A stretch of DNA of 18,621 bases, from positions 1-18,621 of the forward strand of contig DASSJI010000217.1 in the NCBI GenBank assembly GCA_035691285.1, read 5' to 3'. This document shows positions 1-7,208 of the stretch, in pieces. The notes under the pieces are model-generated. The model was not told the origin of the DNA, did not search any database, and worked only from the letters and a program-made list of their open reading frames with translations. A program made the translations under genes and the position numbers. The first letter of the stretch is position 1. Each line of letters starts with the position of its first letter. Source of the stretch: DATFEN01 sp035691285 (GTDB taxonomy: Bacteria > Acidobacteriota > Vicinamibacteria > Fen-336).

Positions 1-1164
1 GACCTGTCGAAGGACAAGATGGCGCTGCAGCGGCTGAAGGAGGCGGCGGAGAAGGCGAAGTGCGAGCTGTCGACGACGGTGGAGACGGAGATCAACCTGC
101 CGTTCGTGACGGCGGACGCGTCGGGACCGAAGCACCTGCAGTTGAAGCTGAGCCGGGCGAAGCTGGAGCAGCTCGTGGGGGACCTGATCGAGCGCTCCAT
201 GGGGCCGGTGCGGCAGTGCCTGAAGGACGCCTCTCTCGAGCCCGGGCAGATCGACGAGATCGTCCTCGTGGGCGGCTCCACACGCATCCCGCGCGTGCAG
301 CAGCTGGTCCGCGACTACTTCGGGAAGGAGCCCCACAAGGGCGTGAACCCCGACGAGGTCGTCGCCGTCGGCGCGGCGATCCAGGCCGGCGTGCTCTCGG
401 GAGACGTCAAGGACCTGCTGCTCCTGGACGTGACGCCCCTCAGCCTGGGCATCGAGACGCTGGGCGGGGTGATGACGAAGCTCATCGAGCGCAACACCAC
501 GATCCCGACCAAGAAGACCGAGGTCTTCTCGACCGCAGCGGACAACCAGCCCGGAGTGGAGGTCCACGTGCTGCAGGGCGAGCGGCCGATGGCGGGGGAC
601 AACCGCACCCTCGGCAAGTTCCAGCTCTCCGGCATCCCGCCGGCGCCGCGGGGCGTGCCGCAGATCGAAGTGACCTTCGACATCGACGCGAACGGGATCG
701 TGAACGTCTCGGCGAAGGACCGGGCCACGGGCCGCTCCCAGGCCATCACGATCACGGCGTCCTCGGGGCTAGCGAAGGACGAGGTCGACAAGATGGTGAA
801 GGACGCCCAGTCGCACTCCGAGGAGGACAGGAAGCGCCAGGAGGAGATCGAGGCGAGAAACCGCCTCGACAGCCTCGTCTACGCGACGGAGAAGACGCTG
901 CGCGAGAACCGCGAGAAGCTCAAGGAGGCGGACTCGAAGCCGGTCGAGGCCGCGATCGAGGGCGCGCGCAAGGCGCTCGAGGACGGCAGCCGGGAGAAGC
1001 TCGACGCCGCGGCCCAGGAGCTGACGCGGGTCTCCCACAAGCTGGCCGAGGCGCTGTACCAGCAGGCGGCCGGACCGGGCGCGGCGCCGGGCGGCGACAC
1101 GGGCAAGGGCGGCGACGGCGGAGACGTGGTGGACGCCGAGGTGGTGGACAAGAAGCAGTCGTGA
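1..1164 (+). CDS. dnaK: Chaperone DnaK (Hsp70), C-terminal 387 residues; 5' end outside window
   Basis: ATP-dependent Hsp70 chaperone that binds exposed hydrophobic segments of unfolded proteins and works with DnaJ and GrpE in the cytoplasm. The reading frame is open from base 1 (DLSKDKMALQ), so the gene enters from the left and about 240 N-terminal residues are missing. The visible part holds the end of the ATPase domain, with the signature LVGGSTRIP near fragment residues 88-97, the interdomain linker VKDLLLLDVTP near 136-146, the substrate-binding beta domain, and the helical lid. It ends in a Gly-rich tail finishing DVVDAEVVDKKQS, as in E. coli DnaK. The stop overlaps the GTG start of dnaJ by four bases (GTGA), implying translational coupling. 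No grpE lies between dnaK and dnaJ; it may be upstream. Identity is certain from the conserved motifs. Confidence 0.98.
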   Translation, partial: DLSKDKMALQRLKEAAEKAKCELSTTVETEINLPFVTADASGPKHLQLKLSRAKLEQLVGDLIERSMGPVRQCLKDASLEPGQIDEIVLVGGSTRIPRVQQLVRDYFGKEPHKGVNPDEVVAVGAAIQAGVLSGDVKDLLLLDVTPLSLGIETLGGVMTKLIERNTTIPTKKTEVFSTAADNQPGVEVHVLQGERPMAGDNRTLGKFQLSGIPPAPRGVPQIEVTFDIDANGIVNVSAKDRATGRSQAITITASSGLAKDEVDKMVKDAQSHSEEDRKRQEEIEARNRLDSLVYATEKTLRENREKLKEADSKPVEAAIEGARKALEDGSREKLDAAAQELTRVSHKLAEALYQQAAGPGAAPGGDTGKGGDGGDVVDAEVVDKKQS

Positions 1165-2273
1165 GCGACTACTACGAGCTCCTGGGCGTGAGGCGGAGCG
1201 CCAGCGTGGCCGACGTGCGGCGAGCGTACCGGAAGCTCGCCCGCCTGTTGCATCCCCAGCTGAACCCCGGTGATCCGGCGGCCGCGGCGCGCTACCGCGC
1301 CGTCACGGAGGCGTTCGAGGTGCTGCGGGACTCGCACCGGCGCGCCGCCTACGACCGCGGGGAGCGCAAGACCAAGGCGCCGCCGCCGGTCGCGCCCGTG
1401 GGCTTCGAGGGCTTCGACTTCTCGGCCGAGCCGAGGGCGGCCGGGCCCGCGTTTCGCGAGCTGTTCGAGGCGGTCTTTCGCGAGCCGCTCTCGGTCGGAG
1501 GCTCCCGCGGTGAGGACCTCGAGGCGCGCACGCGCATCGCCTTCGACGAGGTGCTTCGCGGCGCCGAGCGTCGCATCCAGCTCATGCGCCACGATCGCTG
1601 CCCCGCTTGCCAGGGGGCCGGAGACGTCGCCACGACCACGTTCCCCTGCCCGACCTGCCAGGGCTCCGGCCGGCTGAGCGCGCGGCGGGGCCACATGATC
1701 TTCTCGCGCGCCTGCGGCGACTGCGGCGGGGAAGGCCATCTCAGCCGGCGGCGCTGCGCCCGCTGCGAGGGCGAGGGTCGCGTCATGCGCAGCGAATGGC
1801 TGGACGTGCGCGTGCCCCCCGGCGTGGCCGACGGCGCCCGGCTGCGGCTGCCCGAGTGCGGCAACGCGGGACGCCGCGGGGGGCCGTTCGGCGACCTCCA
1901 GCTCGTCGTCGAGGTGGAGGCGCACCCCTTCTACCGGCGCGACGGCGACGACCTCTTCTGCACCGTGCCGGTCACCATGACCGAGGCGGCCCTCGGCGCG
2001 CACGTCGAGGCGCCGACCCTCGAGGGGCCGGTCGCGATCGAAGTGCCGGCCGGGACCCAGACCGGCCAGCGCTTCAGGCTCCGCAAGCGGGGCGCGCCCC
2101 GGCCCGGCGGCGGGGGCCGCGGGGACCTCTGGGTCGAGGTGCGGGTGGCGATTCCCGCGGTGACCGACGCCCGCGCGCGGAGTCTGCTCGAGGAGGTGGC
2201 GCGCCTCCATCCGGACAACCCGCGCAAGGACCTCGCGACGGCGGCGGGGACCGGCGCACACGGGAGGAGCTGA
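1161..2273 (+). CDS. dnaJ: DnaJ-type Hsp40 co-chaperone with a variant J-domain (HPQ instead of HPD)
   Basis: Type I DnaJ, 370 residues, which normally delivers substrates to DnaK and stimulates its ATPase. The GTG start at 1161 overlaps the dnaK stop and begins SDYYELLGV, the normal DnaJ start. Domain order is complete: J-domain (1-68), short linker with GFEGFDFS instead of a long Gly/Phe region (about 70-115), four CxxCxGxG zinc motifs (Cys147/150, 163/166, 185/188, 199/202), and the two C-terminal beta domains with GDLQLVVEV and GDLWVEVRV. The invariant HPD tripeptide between helices II and III reads His31-Pro32-Gln33 (CAT CCC CAG). Family knowledge says Asp in HPD is needed to stimulate Hsp70, so this copy may act differently or couple weakly. 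The rest of helices II and III looks intact. Another DnaJ with a normal HPD may exist elsewhere in the genome. Confidence 0.95.
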   Translation: MSDYYELLGVRRSASVADVRRAYRKLARLLHPQLNPGDPAAAARYRAVTEAFEVLRDSHRRAAYDRGERKTKAPPPVAPVGFEGFDFSAEPRAAGPAFRELFEAVFREPLSVGGSRGEDLEARTRIAFDEVLRGAERRIQLMRHDRCPACQGAGDVATTTFPCPTCQGSGRLSARRGHMIFSRACGDCGGEGHLSRRRCARCEGEGRVMRSEWLDVRVPPGVADGARLRLPECGNAGRRGGPFGDLQLVVEVEAHPFYRRDGDDLFCTVPVTMTEAALGAHVEAPTLEGPVAIEVPAGTQTGQRFRLRKRGAPRPGGGGRGDLWVEVRVAIPAVTDARARSLLEEVARLHPDNPRKDLATAAGTGAHGRS

Positions 2274-2725
2274 TGCCACGGGGCGGCAGAGCGAGGGCGG
2301 AGGCAGGGGACCGGAAGCCGCCCCAGGGCGGAAAGCACTACATGATCAGCGTCGTCGCCAAGAGCTACGACATCCACCCGCAGACGCTGCGGCTGTACGA
2401 GCGCGAAGGCCTCCTGAAGCCGTCGCGGACGGACGGCAACACGCGCCTCTACTCCGAGGAGGACCTGAAGCAGCTCGAGGTGATCCTGAGCCTGACCCGC
2501 GACCTCGGCGTGAACCTCGCGGGGGTCGAGATCGTCCTCAACATGCGCCGGAAGATGGAGCAGATGCAGGCCGAGATGGCGGAGTTCGTGGCGTGGGTGA
2601 AGGACGAGCTGGAGCGCGCGAACCGCGAGGGCTGGCAGGAGCGCTTCGAGAAGGCGCTCGTCAAGCTGCCGCCCGCGCCCATCGTGCAGTCCAGGGCGAG
2701 CGGCGACCGCTCGTCAGGCTCCTGA
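2273..2725 (+). CDS. hspR: HspR-like MerR-family heat-shock repressor
   Basis: MerR-family DNA-binding protein of 150 residues. HspR represses dnaK operons in Actinobacteria and other phyla by binding HAIR inverted repeats with DnaK as co-repressor. The winged-helix segment begins MISVVAKSYDIHPQTLRLYE (residues 24-43) and continues with the wing GNTRLYSEEDL and NLAGVEIVL, the characteristic HspR sequence. Residues about 86-118 form a helix with coiled-coil character, typical of MerR dimers. The ATG at 2273 overlaps the dnaJ stop (TGATG) and follows a strong Shine-Dalgarno, GGGAGGAG. An internal ATG at 2342 would give a 127-residue protein starting directly at the HTH and remains possible. Position after dnaK-dnaJ matches the feedback arrangement known for HspR. 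No HAIR operator is visible here; it would be upstream of dnaK, outside the window. Confidence 0.88.
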   Translation: MPRGGRARAEAGDRKPPQGGKHYMISVVAKSYDIHPQTLRLYEREGLLKPSRTDGNTRLYSEEDLKQLEVILSLTRDLGVNLAGVEIVLNMRRKMEQMQAEMAEFVAWVKDELERANREGWQERFEKALVKLPPAPIVQSRASGDRSSGS

Positions 2726-2738
2726 ACGGCGCGGCGGC

Positions 2739-2744
2739 TATAAT
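2739..2744 (+). promoter_or_regulatory. Perfect -10 element (TATAAT) upstream of the sigma factor gene
   Basis: TATAAT stands out in very GC-rich sequence in the 38-base gap between hspR and the sigma gene. No good -35 hexamer lies 16-18 bases upstream. A start about 7 bases downstream would leave an untranslated leader of only about 12-14 bases, and no Shine-Dalgarno is visible before the ATG at 2764. The sequence match is direct; promoter function is inferred. Confidence 0.55.
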
Positions 2745-2763
2745 CACGCTTCCGGCCCTCTCG

Positions 2764-3630
2764 ATGCCATCCGGCAAGCTCCCCTCGCCCCGTGACCGGT
2801 CCTACACGGGCGACAGCTTGAGCGCGTACATCCGCGAGATCGCGAACTTCAAGCCCCTCGCCGTCCAGGAGGAGAGGGAGCTGGGGCAGCGCATCCGCGA
2901 GGGCGATCAGAAGGCCCTCAACCAGCTCGTCGAGGCGAACCTGCGCTTCGTCGTCTCCTACGCCAAGCGCTACCGCGGCATGGGCTTGAGCTTCATCGAC
3001 CTCATCCACGAGGGAAACCTGGGGTTGATCGAGGCGGCCAAGCGCTTCGACCCCGACCGCAACGTCAAGTTCATCTCGTACGCGGTGTGGTGGATCCGCC
3101 AGGCCATCTTCAACGCGCTCTCCGAGCATGCACGGGTCTTCCGGCTGCCGCCCAAGATGTCGGGGCAGGTCTCGCGGGTGGAGAAGACCCGCGACAAGCT
3201 CGCCGCGGAGCTGCTGCGCTCGCCCACCACCGAGGAGGTCGCGCGGGAGACGGAGCTGTCCGAGGCGGAGGTCGAGCAGCTCCTGCGCGTGGCAGGCGAG
3301 GACCTGTCGCTGTCCACGGCCGTCGGGGAGGATGGCTCCATGGAGCTCGGGGACACCCTCGAGCAGGACACCATCCCGGGCGTCGAGGGCGAGCTGATCA
3401 AGGCCTCCTTCGAGGAGCAGATCCGGCGCATTCTCGAGGAGCTCGAGGACAAGGAGCGCGACGTGATCCGGATGCGCTTCGGCCTCGACGGCGAGGAGCC
3501 GCGCACGCTCCAGGAGATCGGCGAGAGCCTGGGCCTGTCGCGGGAGCGGATCCGCCAGATCGAGAGCAAGGCCAAGGAGAAGCTGCGCCGAAACCACAAG
3601 GCGCAGGGGCTGCGGGGGTTCCTGAATTGA
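2764..3630 (+). CDS. RNA polymerase sigma factor, sigma-70 family (RpoD/SigA-like, lacking region 1.1)
   Basis: Sigma-70 factor of 288 residues that directs RNA polymerase to promoters. Region 1.2 spans about 17-50 (DSLSAYIREI), region 2 about 54-124 with the core-binding and -10 recognition segments (FIDLIHEGNLGLIEAAKRFD, FISYAVWWIRQAI), region 3 about 128-206, and region 4 about 219-280 with the -35 recognition helix-turn-helix (LQEIGESLGLSRERIRQIE). It has no region 1.1, so it is shorter than E. coli RpoD and closer to group 2 or short primary factors. The segment after region 2.4 reads HARVFRLPPKMSGQV and does not look like the RpoH box, so a dedicated heat-shock sigma is not supported despite the dnaK neighbours. 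The open frame extends upstream to 2593 but that part is out-of-frame hspR sequence; ATG 2764 is the only sensible start. Confidence 0.93.
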   Translation: MPSGKLPSPRDRSYTGDSLSAYIREIANFKPLAVQEERELGQRIREGDQKALNQLVEANLRFVVSYAKRYRGMGLSFIDLIHEGNLGLIEAAKRFDPDRNVKFISYAVWWIRQAIFNALSEHARVFRLPPKMSGQVSRVEKTRDKLAAELLRSPTTEEVARETELSEAEVEQLLRVAGEDLSLSTAVGEDGSMELGDTLEQDTIPGVEGELIKASFEEQIRRILEELEDKERDVIRMRFGLDGEEPRTLQEIGESLGLSRERIRQIESKAKEKLRRNHKAQGLRGFLN

Positions 3631-4382
3631 AGCCCTGCGAGGTCTGCGGCGGCGTCGGCTTCACGATCGTGACGAAGGGCGGCCGGGAGTTCGCGCAGCC
3701 CTGCGCCTGCCGCCGGCCATCCGGGGTCAGCTCCGACGCGCTGCTCGCCCTCTGCCGCATCCCGCCCCGCTACGAGCACTGCCTGCTCCAGGACTTCGTG
3801 CCGGGGACGCCGTCGCAGCGGGCAGCCAAGGAGCGCGCCGAGCGTTACGTCGGCGGCTATCCCTTCCTGGGAGCCGACGAGGGGCTGGGGCTGCTGCTGA
3901 CCGGCGGCAACGGCGTCGGGAAGACGCACCTGGCGGTCGCGATCCTCCGCGAGCTGGTCCAGAAGAAGGGCGCGCGCGGCCAGTTCTGGGACTTCCACGA
4001 GCTGATCCGCGAGATCAAGAGCTCGTACGACAGCGAGACGAAGACGACCGAGCTGCAGGTCCTCGAGCCGGTGGTGGAGGCCGACGTGCTCGTCCTCGAC
4101 GACCTCGGCGCTTGGAAGATGACCGATTGGATGAACGACACCCTGTTCTACATCCTGAACGGCCGCTACACCGCGCGCCGGCCCACCATCGTCACCACGA
4201 ACTACCATGATGCCGACATCGAGAAGGTCCGCGCCGCGGATCCCCTCGTGCGGCGCGAGTACCTGGTGGAGCGCATCGGCCAGCGCCTGCGCTCCCGGCT
4301 GATGGAGATGTGCGTGGTGATCCCCGTCGAAGGGACCGACTGGCGTCGCCTGCGCCAGCAGGGCCACACCCAGGTCGTTTGA
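3627..4382 (+). CDS. DnaC/DnaI/IstB-like AAA+ ATPase (putative helicase loader) with N-terminal Cys motif
   Basis: AAA+ ATPase of 251 residues related to DnaC and DnaI, which load the replicative helicase at origins or restart sites. The N-terminus carries CEVCGG (Cys4, Cys7) and CAC (Cys26, Cys28), a likely zinc-binding module as in DnaI-type loaders. The ATPase core shows Walker A GGNGVGKTH (93-101), Walker B VLVLDDLG (154-161), sensor 1 TIVTTNYH (187-194) and a GQRLRSRL segment (218-225) at the arginine-finger/sensor region. The start is TTG at 3627, inside the sigma stop (TTGA, four-base overlap); it gives KPCEVCGG as the N-terminus and no better start exists. No transposase is adjacent, so an IstB role is less likely than helicase loading. 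The exact helicase partner is not shown. Confidence 0.82.
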   Translation: MKPCEVCGGVGFTIVTKGGREFAQPCACRRPSGVSSDALLALCRIPPRYEHCLLQDFVPGTPSQRAAKERAERYVGGYPFLGADEGLGLLLTGGNGVGKTHLAVAILRELVQKKGARGQFWDFHELIREIKSSYDSETKTTELQVLEPVVEADVLVLDDLGAWKMTDWMNDTLFYILNGRYTARRPTIVTTNYHDADIEKVRAADPLVRREYLVERIGQRLRSRLMEMCVVIPVEGTDWRRLRQQGHTQVV

Positions 4383-5518
4383 CGGCCGCCGCCGAGTCCC
4401 TCGGCCTCTACGTCCACGTGCCGTTCTGCGAGGCGAAGTGCAGCTACTGCCACTTCGCCATCGACCCGGGACGGCCGGCCCCGCCGCGCCAGGACCGTTA
4501 CGTGGCCGCACTCCTGCGCGAGATCGCGGCGTCCCCCGGGGGAGACGCGGACAGCGTCTACTTCGGGGGCGGCACCCCGTCGCTGCTGCGTCCCGATCGC
4601 CTCGCGCGGGTGCTCGACGCCCTGCGCGGGCGCTTCTCGGTCGCGCCTCACGCCGAGGTGACGCTCGAGGCGAACCCGCGCGACCTCGACGCGGCCGGCT
4701 ACCGGGCCCTGGCGAAGCTGGGCGTGAACCGCCTGAGCCTCGGCGTCCAGTCGTTCGACGACGCCGTGCTCGGCGAGATGGGGCGGCTGCACACGGCCCG
4801 GGATGCGCGCCAGGCTTTCGCGTGGGCGCGTGCGGCCGGCTTCGCCGGCGTGTCCGTCGACCTGATCCTCGGCTGGCCCGGGGAGACGGGGGCGCGCTGG
4901 CAGCGCAACCTCGCGGCCGTCGCCGAGCTGAGGCCGGATCACGTCAGCCTGTACGTGCTCGAGGTGGAGGGCAGGACGCTCCTCTCTCACAGGGCGCGCC
5001 AGGGCCGGCTGCGCCTGCCCGACGACGACCTGGTCGCGGACCTCTACGGGGAGACCGTCGCCGCGCTGGCGGCTCTCGGCCTCGAGCGCTACGAGATCTC
5101 CAACTTCGCCCGCGCCGGCCAGGCCTCGCGGCACAACGGCAAGTACTGGGACGACGCACCCTTCCTGGGCTTCGGGCTCTCGGCCCACAGCTACGTCGCC
5201 GGCCGCCGCTTCTGGAACGCCGCAACCTTCGGCGCGTACTGCCGCGCCATCGAGGAGCGCGGGTCGGCGGTGGCGGGGGAGCGCTCGCTGTCCGCACGGG
5301 AGCGGGTCGAGGAGGCCCTCTTCACGGCGCTGCGCCGGCGCGAGGGCGTGGACGTCGTCGGCTTCCGCGCCCGCTACGGCGTCGACCCGCTCGCGGTGTT
5401 CGGGCCGCGCTTGCGGGCCGCGTTCGACGCGCGCCTGGCCGAGGTGGAAGCCGGCCGCCTCCGGCTCACCGACGCCGGCGTGCTGCTGTCGAACGAAGTG
5501 TTCCAGGCGCTGGTGTGA
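4379..5518 (+). CDS. hemW: Radical SAM haem chaperone HemW (formerly oxygen-independent coproporphyrinogen III oxidase-like)
   Basis: Radical SAM protein of 379 residues. HemW binds haem and is thought to deliver it to respiratory enzymes; many entries are misnamed HemN. GLYVHVPFCEAKCSYCHF gives the CxxxCxxC iron-sulfur ligands Cys17, Cys21 and Cys24 close to the N-terminus, which fits HemW rather than the longer HemN. YFGGGTPS (61-68) is the SAM-binding glycine motif, followed by LEANP, NRLSLGVQSFDD and YEISNFAR, all standard for the family, then a HemN C-terminal domain. The start is TTG at 4379, overlapping the previous stop as TTGA, the same junction as the upstream gene. It ends 18 bases before the convergent amidohydrolase gene. 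A haem chaperone beside an octaheme cytochrome locus is suggestive, but the genes are on opposite strands. Confidence 0.93.
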   Translation: MTAAAESLGLYVHVPFCEAKCSYCHFAIDPGRPAPPRQDRYVAALLREIAASPGGDADSVYFGGGTPSLLRPDRLARVLDALRGRFSVAPHAEVTLEANPRDLDAAGYRALAKLGVNRLSLGVQSFDDAVLGEMGRLHTARDARQAFAWARAAGFAGVSVDLILGWPGETGARWQRNLAAVAELRPDHVSLYVLEVEGRTLLSHRARQGRLRLPDDDLVADLYGETVAALAALGLERYEISNFARAGQASRHNGKYWDDAPFLGFGLSAHSYVAGRRFWNAATFGAYCRAIEERGSAVAGERSLSARERVEEALFTALRRREGVDVVGFRARYGVDPLAVFGPRLRAAFDARLAEVEAGRLRLTDAGVLLSNEVFQALV

Positions 5519-5536
5519 TCGTCCCGCGAGGGCCGG

Positions 5537-7183
5537 TCATGGCTTCCGGTGGCCGGGTCCGCGGAGCGCGCGGCCCGGCAGCGCGCCGGTGTACTCGCCG
5601 TCCTTCACCACTTGAACACCATTCACCAGGACGTGCCGCACGCCGACCGCGTAATGGAAGGGATCCTCGAAGGTGGCGCGGCCGTCGACGGTTCGAGGAT
5701 CGAAGACGACCACGTCCGCGAAGTTCCCCTCCTTCAGGGCACCCCGATGGTCGAGCTTCAGGATCTCGGCAGGAAGCCCGGCGAGCTGACGCACGGCCTG
5801 TTCCCAGCTCATGAGCTTCTCCTCGCGCACGTAGGTGCCGAGCCAGCGCGGGAACGTTCCCAGGTGTCGTGGATGGACGAGCGGAGGGAGGTTCTCCCAG
5901 TCCAGGCCGAGCGTGCCACCGTCCGTGCCCCCGGTCACGTATGGCCTCACCAGGACCTGGCGAAGAGTCTGCTCCTCGTTGTTCCAGTCGATCACCATGC
6001 CCTCGCCCTTCTGCTCCAGGACGACGTCCATGAACACTTCCTCGGGTGGCTTGCCTCGCATCGCGGCGACTTCCGACACCAGCTTGCCGTTGGCCTCCTT
6101 GTCTCGCACGCCGAGCCGGACGTGGTGCCAGCCGATGTTGGCGAGGTAGGGAGGCTCGTCGACGAATCCCTTGGCGATGCGCTGGCGCTCGGCCGGGTCG
6201 CGCAGCCGCTCCAGCATGGCCTCGCGCCCGCCGGCCTGCGCCCAAGCCGGTATGTAGGCGGACAGCCCGGTGATGCCCCAGGTGTAGGTATACGCGTCAC
6301 CCGTGACGTCGAGTCCGCGCCGGCGCGCCTCCTCGATGATCGCCAGGAACTCCGCTGCCCGGGTCGAGGCGGTGGAGTTGAGATGGAAGAAGTGCACGCC
6401 GGCTCCCGCCTTCTCGCCCACTTCGATGGCTTCGCGGATGGCGTTGGGATCGGTGCCGTTCATGGTCCGGGCGTGGGTCCCATAGATGCCGCCCAGGGCA
6501 GCTGCCTCCCTGACCAGAGCCACGAGCTCCTCAGTGCTCATGTAGATGTTGGGCACGTAGCTCATACCGCTCGAGACGCCGAGTGCGCCCTCTTCCATCG
6601 CCCGACGGACCAGCGCCTTCATCTCCGCGAGCTCGGCTGGCGTGGGCGCCCGGCTTACGTAGCCCATGACGTAGGCGCGGACGCCCCCCGAGCCGACGTA
6701 GGATGCGACGTTGGCGGCGGCCCCCTGGGCATCCATGAAGTCGAGGAATCCGCCCAGCGTCTTGAACTTGTCGCGGGCCTCGGCAGGAATCCCTTCCTCC
6801 TCGATCAACGCGGCCTCCATCTTGCCGCCCAACGGCCCCGGCGAGATCACTTCGCCGTACACCTCGGTGGTGATTCCCTGGAGGGCAAAGGACGGGCCGT
6901 GCCCCTTGTGGGTGAGGCGCCCGCTTTCGGAGTGGCTGTGCATGTCGACGAATCCCGGGGCGACCATGAGCCCGCTGGCGTCGATCGTCACCCTTCCAGA
7001 GCCCGCCGCCTTGCCGACCGCGACGATCCGATCGCCCTTGATGGCCAGATCTCCCCGCACGGCAGGCGCGCCGGTGCCATCGATGAGCGTGCCGCCCCGG
7101 ATCACGACGTCGTAGTGCCGAGGCTCTTCGCTTCCGGGCGAGAGCGCGGACAACGCGAGCAGGACGAGCCGGTGAAGGGTCAT
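5537..7183 (-). CDS. Secreted amidohydrolase of the D-aminoacylase / N-acyl-D-amino-acid deacylase family
   Basis: Metal-dependent amidohydrolase of 548 residues. Family members hydrolyse N-acyl-D-amino acids or related amides. A hydrophobic N-terminus (residues 1-15) followed by SEEPRHYDVVIRGG looks like a signal peptide, so it is probably periplasmic or extracellular. Metal-site motifs visible are MHSHSE (His82, His84), YGTHAR (His237), HFFHLN (His264/His267) and GGTDGG (Asp421); LGVSSGMSYVP (201-211) is also typical. The GNCG cysteine that ligates zinc in D-aminoacylase is absent; the segment reads GEVIS (110-114), so metal coordination may differ. ATG 7183 is preceded by AGGAG at about six bases. 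It lies 25 bases after the receiver-PilZ gene and may be cotranscribed with it. Substrate unknown; D-aminoacylase annotation should be held loosely. Confidence 0.86.
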   Translation of the reverse strand: MTLHRLVLLALSALSPGSEEPRHYDVVIRGGTLIDGTGAPAVRGDLAIKGDRIVAVGKAAGSGRVTIDASGLMVAPGFVDMHSHSESGRLTHKGHGPSFALQGITTEVYGEVISPGPLGGKMEAALIEEEGIPAEARDKFKTLGGFLDFMDAQGAAANVASYVGSGGVRAYVMGYVSRAPTPAELAEMKALVRRAMEEGALGVSSGMSYVPNIYMSTEELVALVREAAALGGIYGTHARTMNGTDPNAIREAIEVGEKAGAGVHFFHLNSTASTRAAEFLAIIEEARRRGLDVTGDAYTYTWGITGLSAYIPAWAQAGGREAMLERLRDPAERQRIAKGFVDEPPYLANIGWHHVRLGVRDKEANGKLVSEVAAMRGKPPEEVFMDVVLEQKGEGMVIDWNNEEQTLRQVLVRPYVTGGTDGGTLGLDWENLPPLVHPRHLGTFPRWLGTYVREEKLMSWEQAVRQLAGLPAEILKLDHRGALKEGNFADVVVFDPRTVDGRATFEDPFHYAVGVRHVLVNGVQVVKDGEYTGALPGRALRGPGHRKP

Positions 7184-7208
7184 TTCACACTCCTTTGCCT
7201 GGTCACGG

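Noticed and set aside
60..2273. A 737-residue open frame merging a dnaK-overlapping region with dnaJ
   Set aside because: The part before 1161 is out-of-frame dnaK sequence rich in Arg/Gly/Ala. DnaJ clearly begins at GTG 1161.
2764..3630. The sigma factor as RpoH (sigma-32), given its place after dnaK-dnaJ
   Set aside because: The sequence after region 2.4 does not resemble the RpoH box, and regions 2.4 and 4.2 look like the primary sigma type. HspR is the visible heat-shock regulator.
5519..5536. Bidirectional terminator between the convergent hemW and amidohydrolase genes
   Set aside because: Only 18 bases separate the stops, and I could find no convincing stem-loop with a T-run on either strand.
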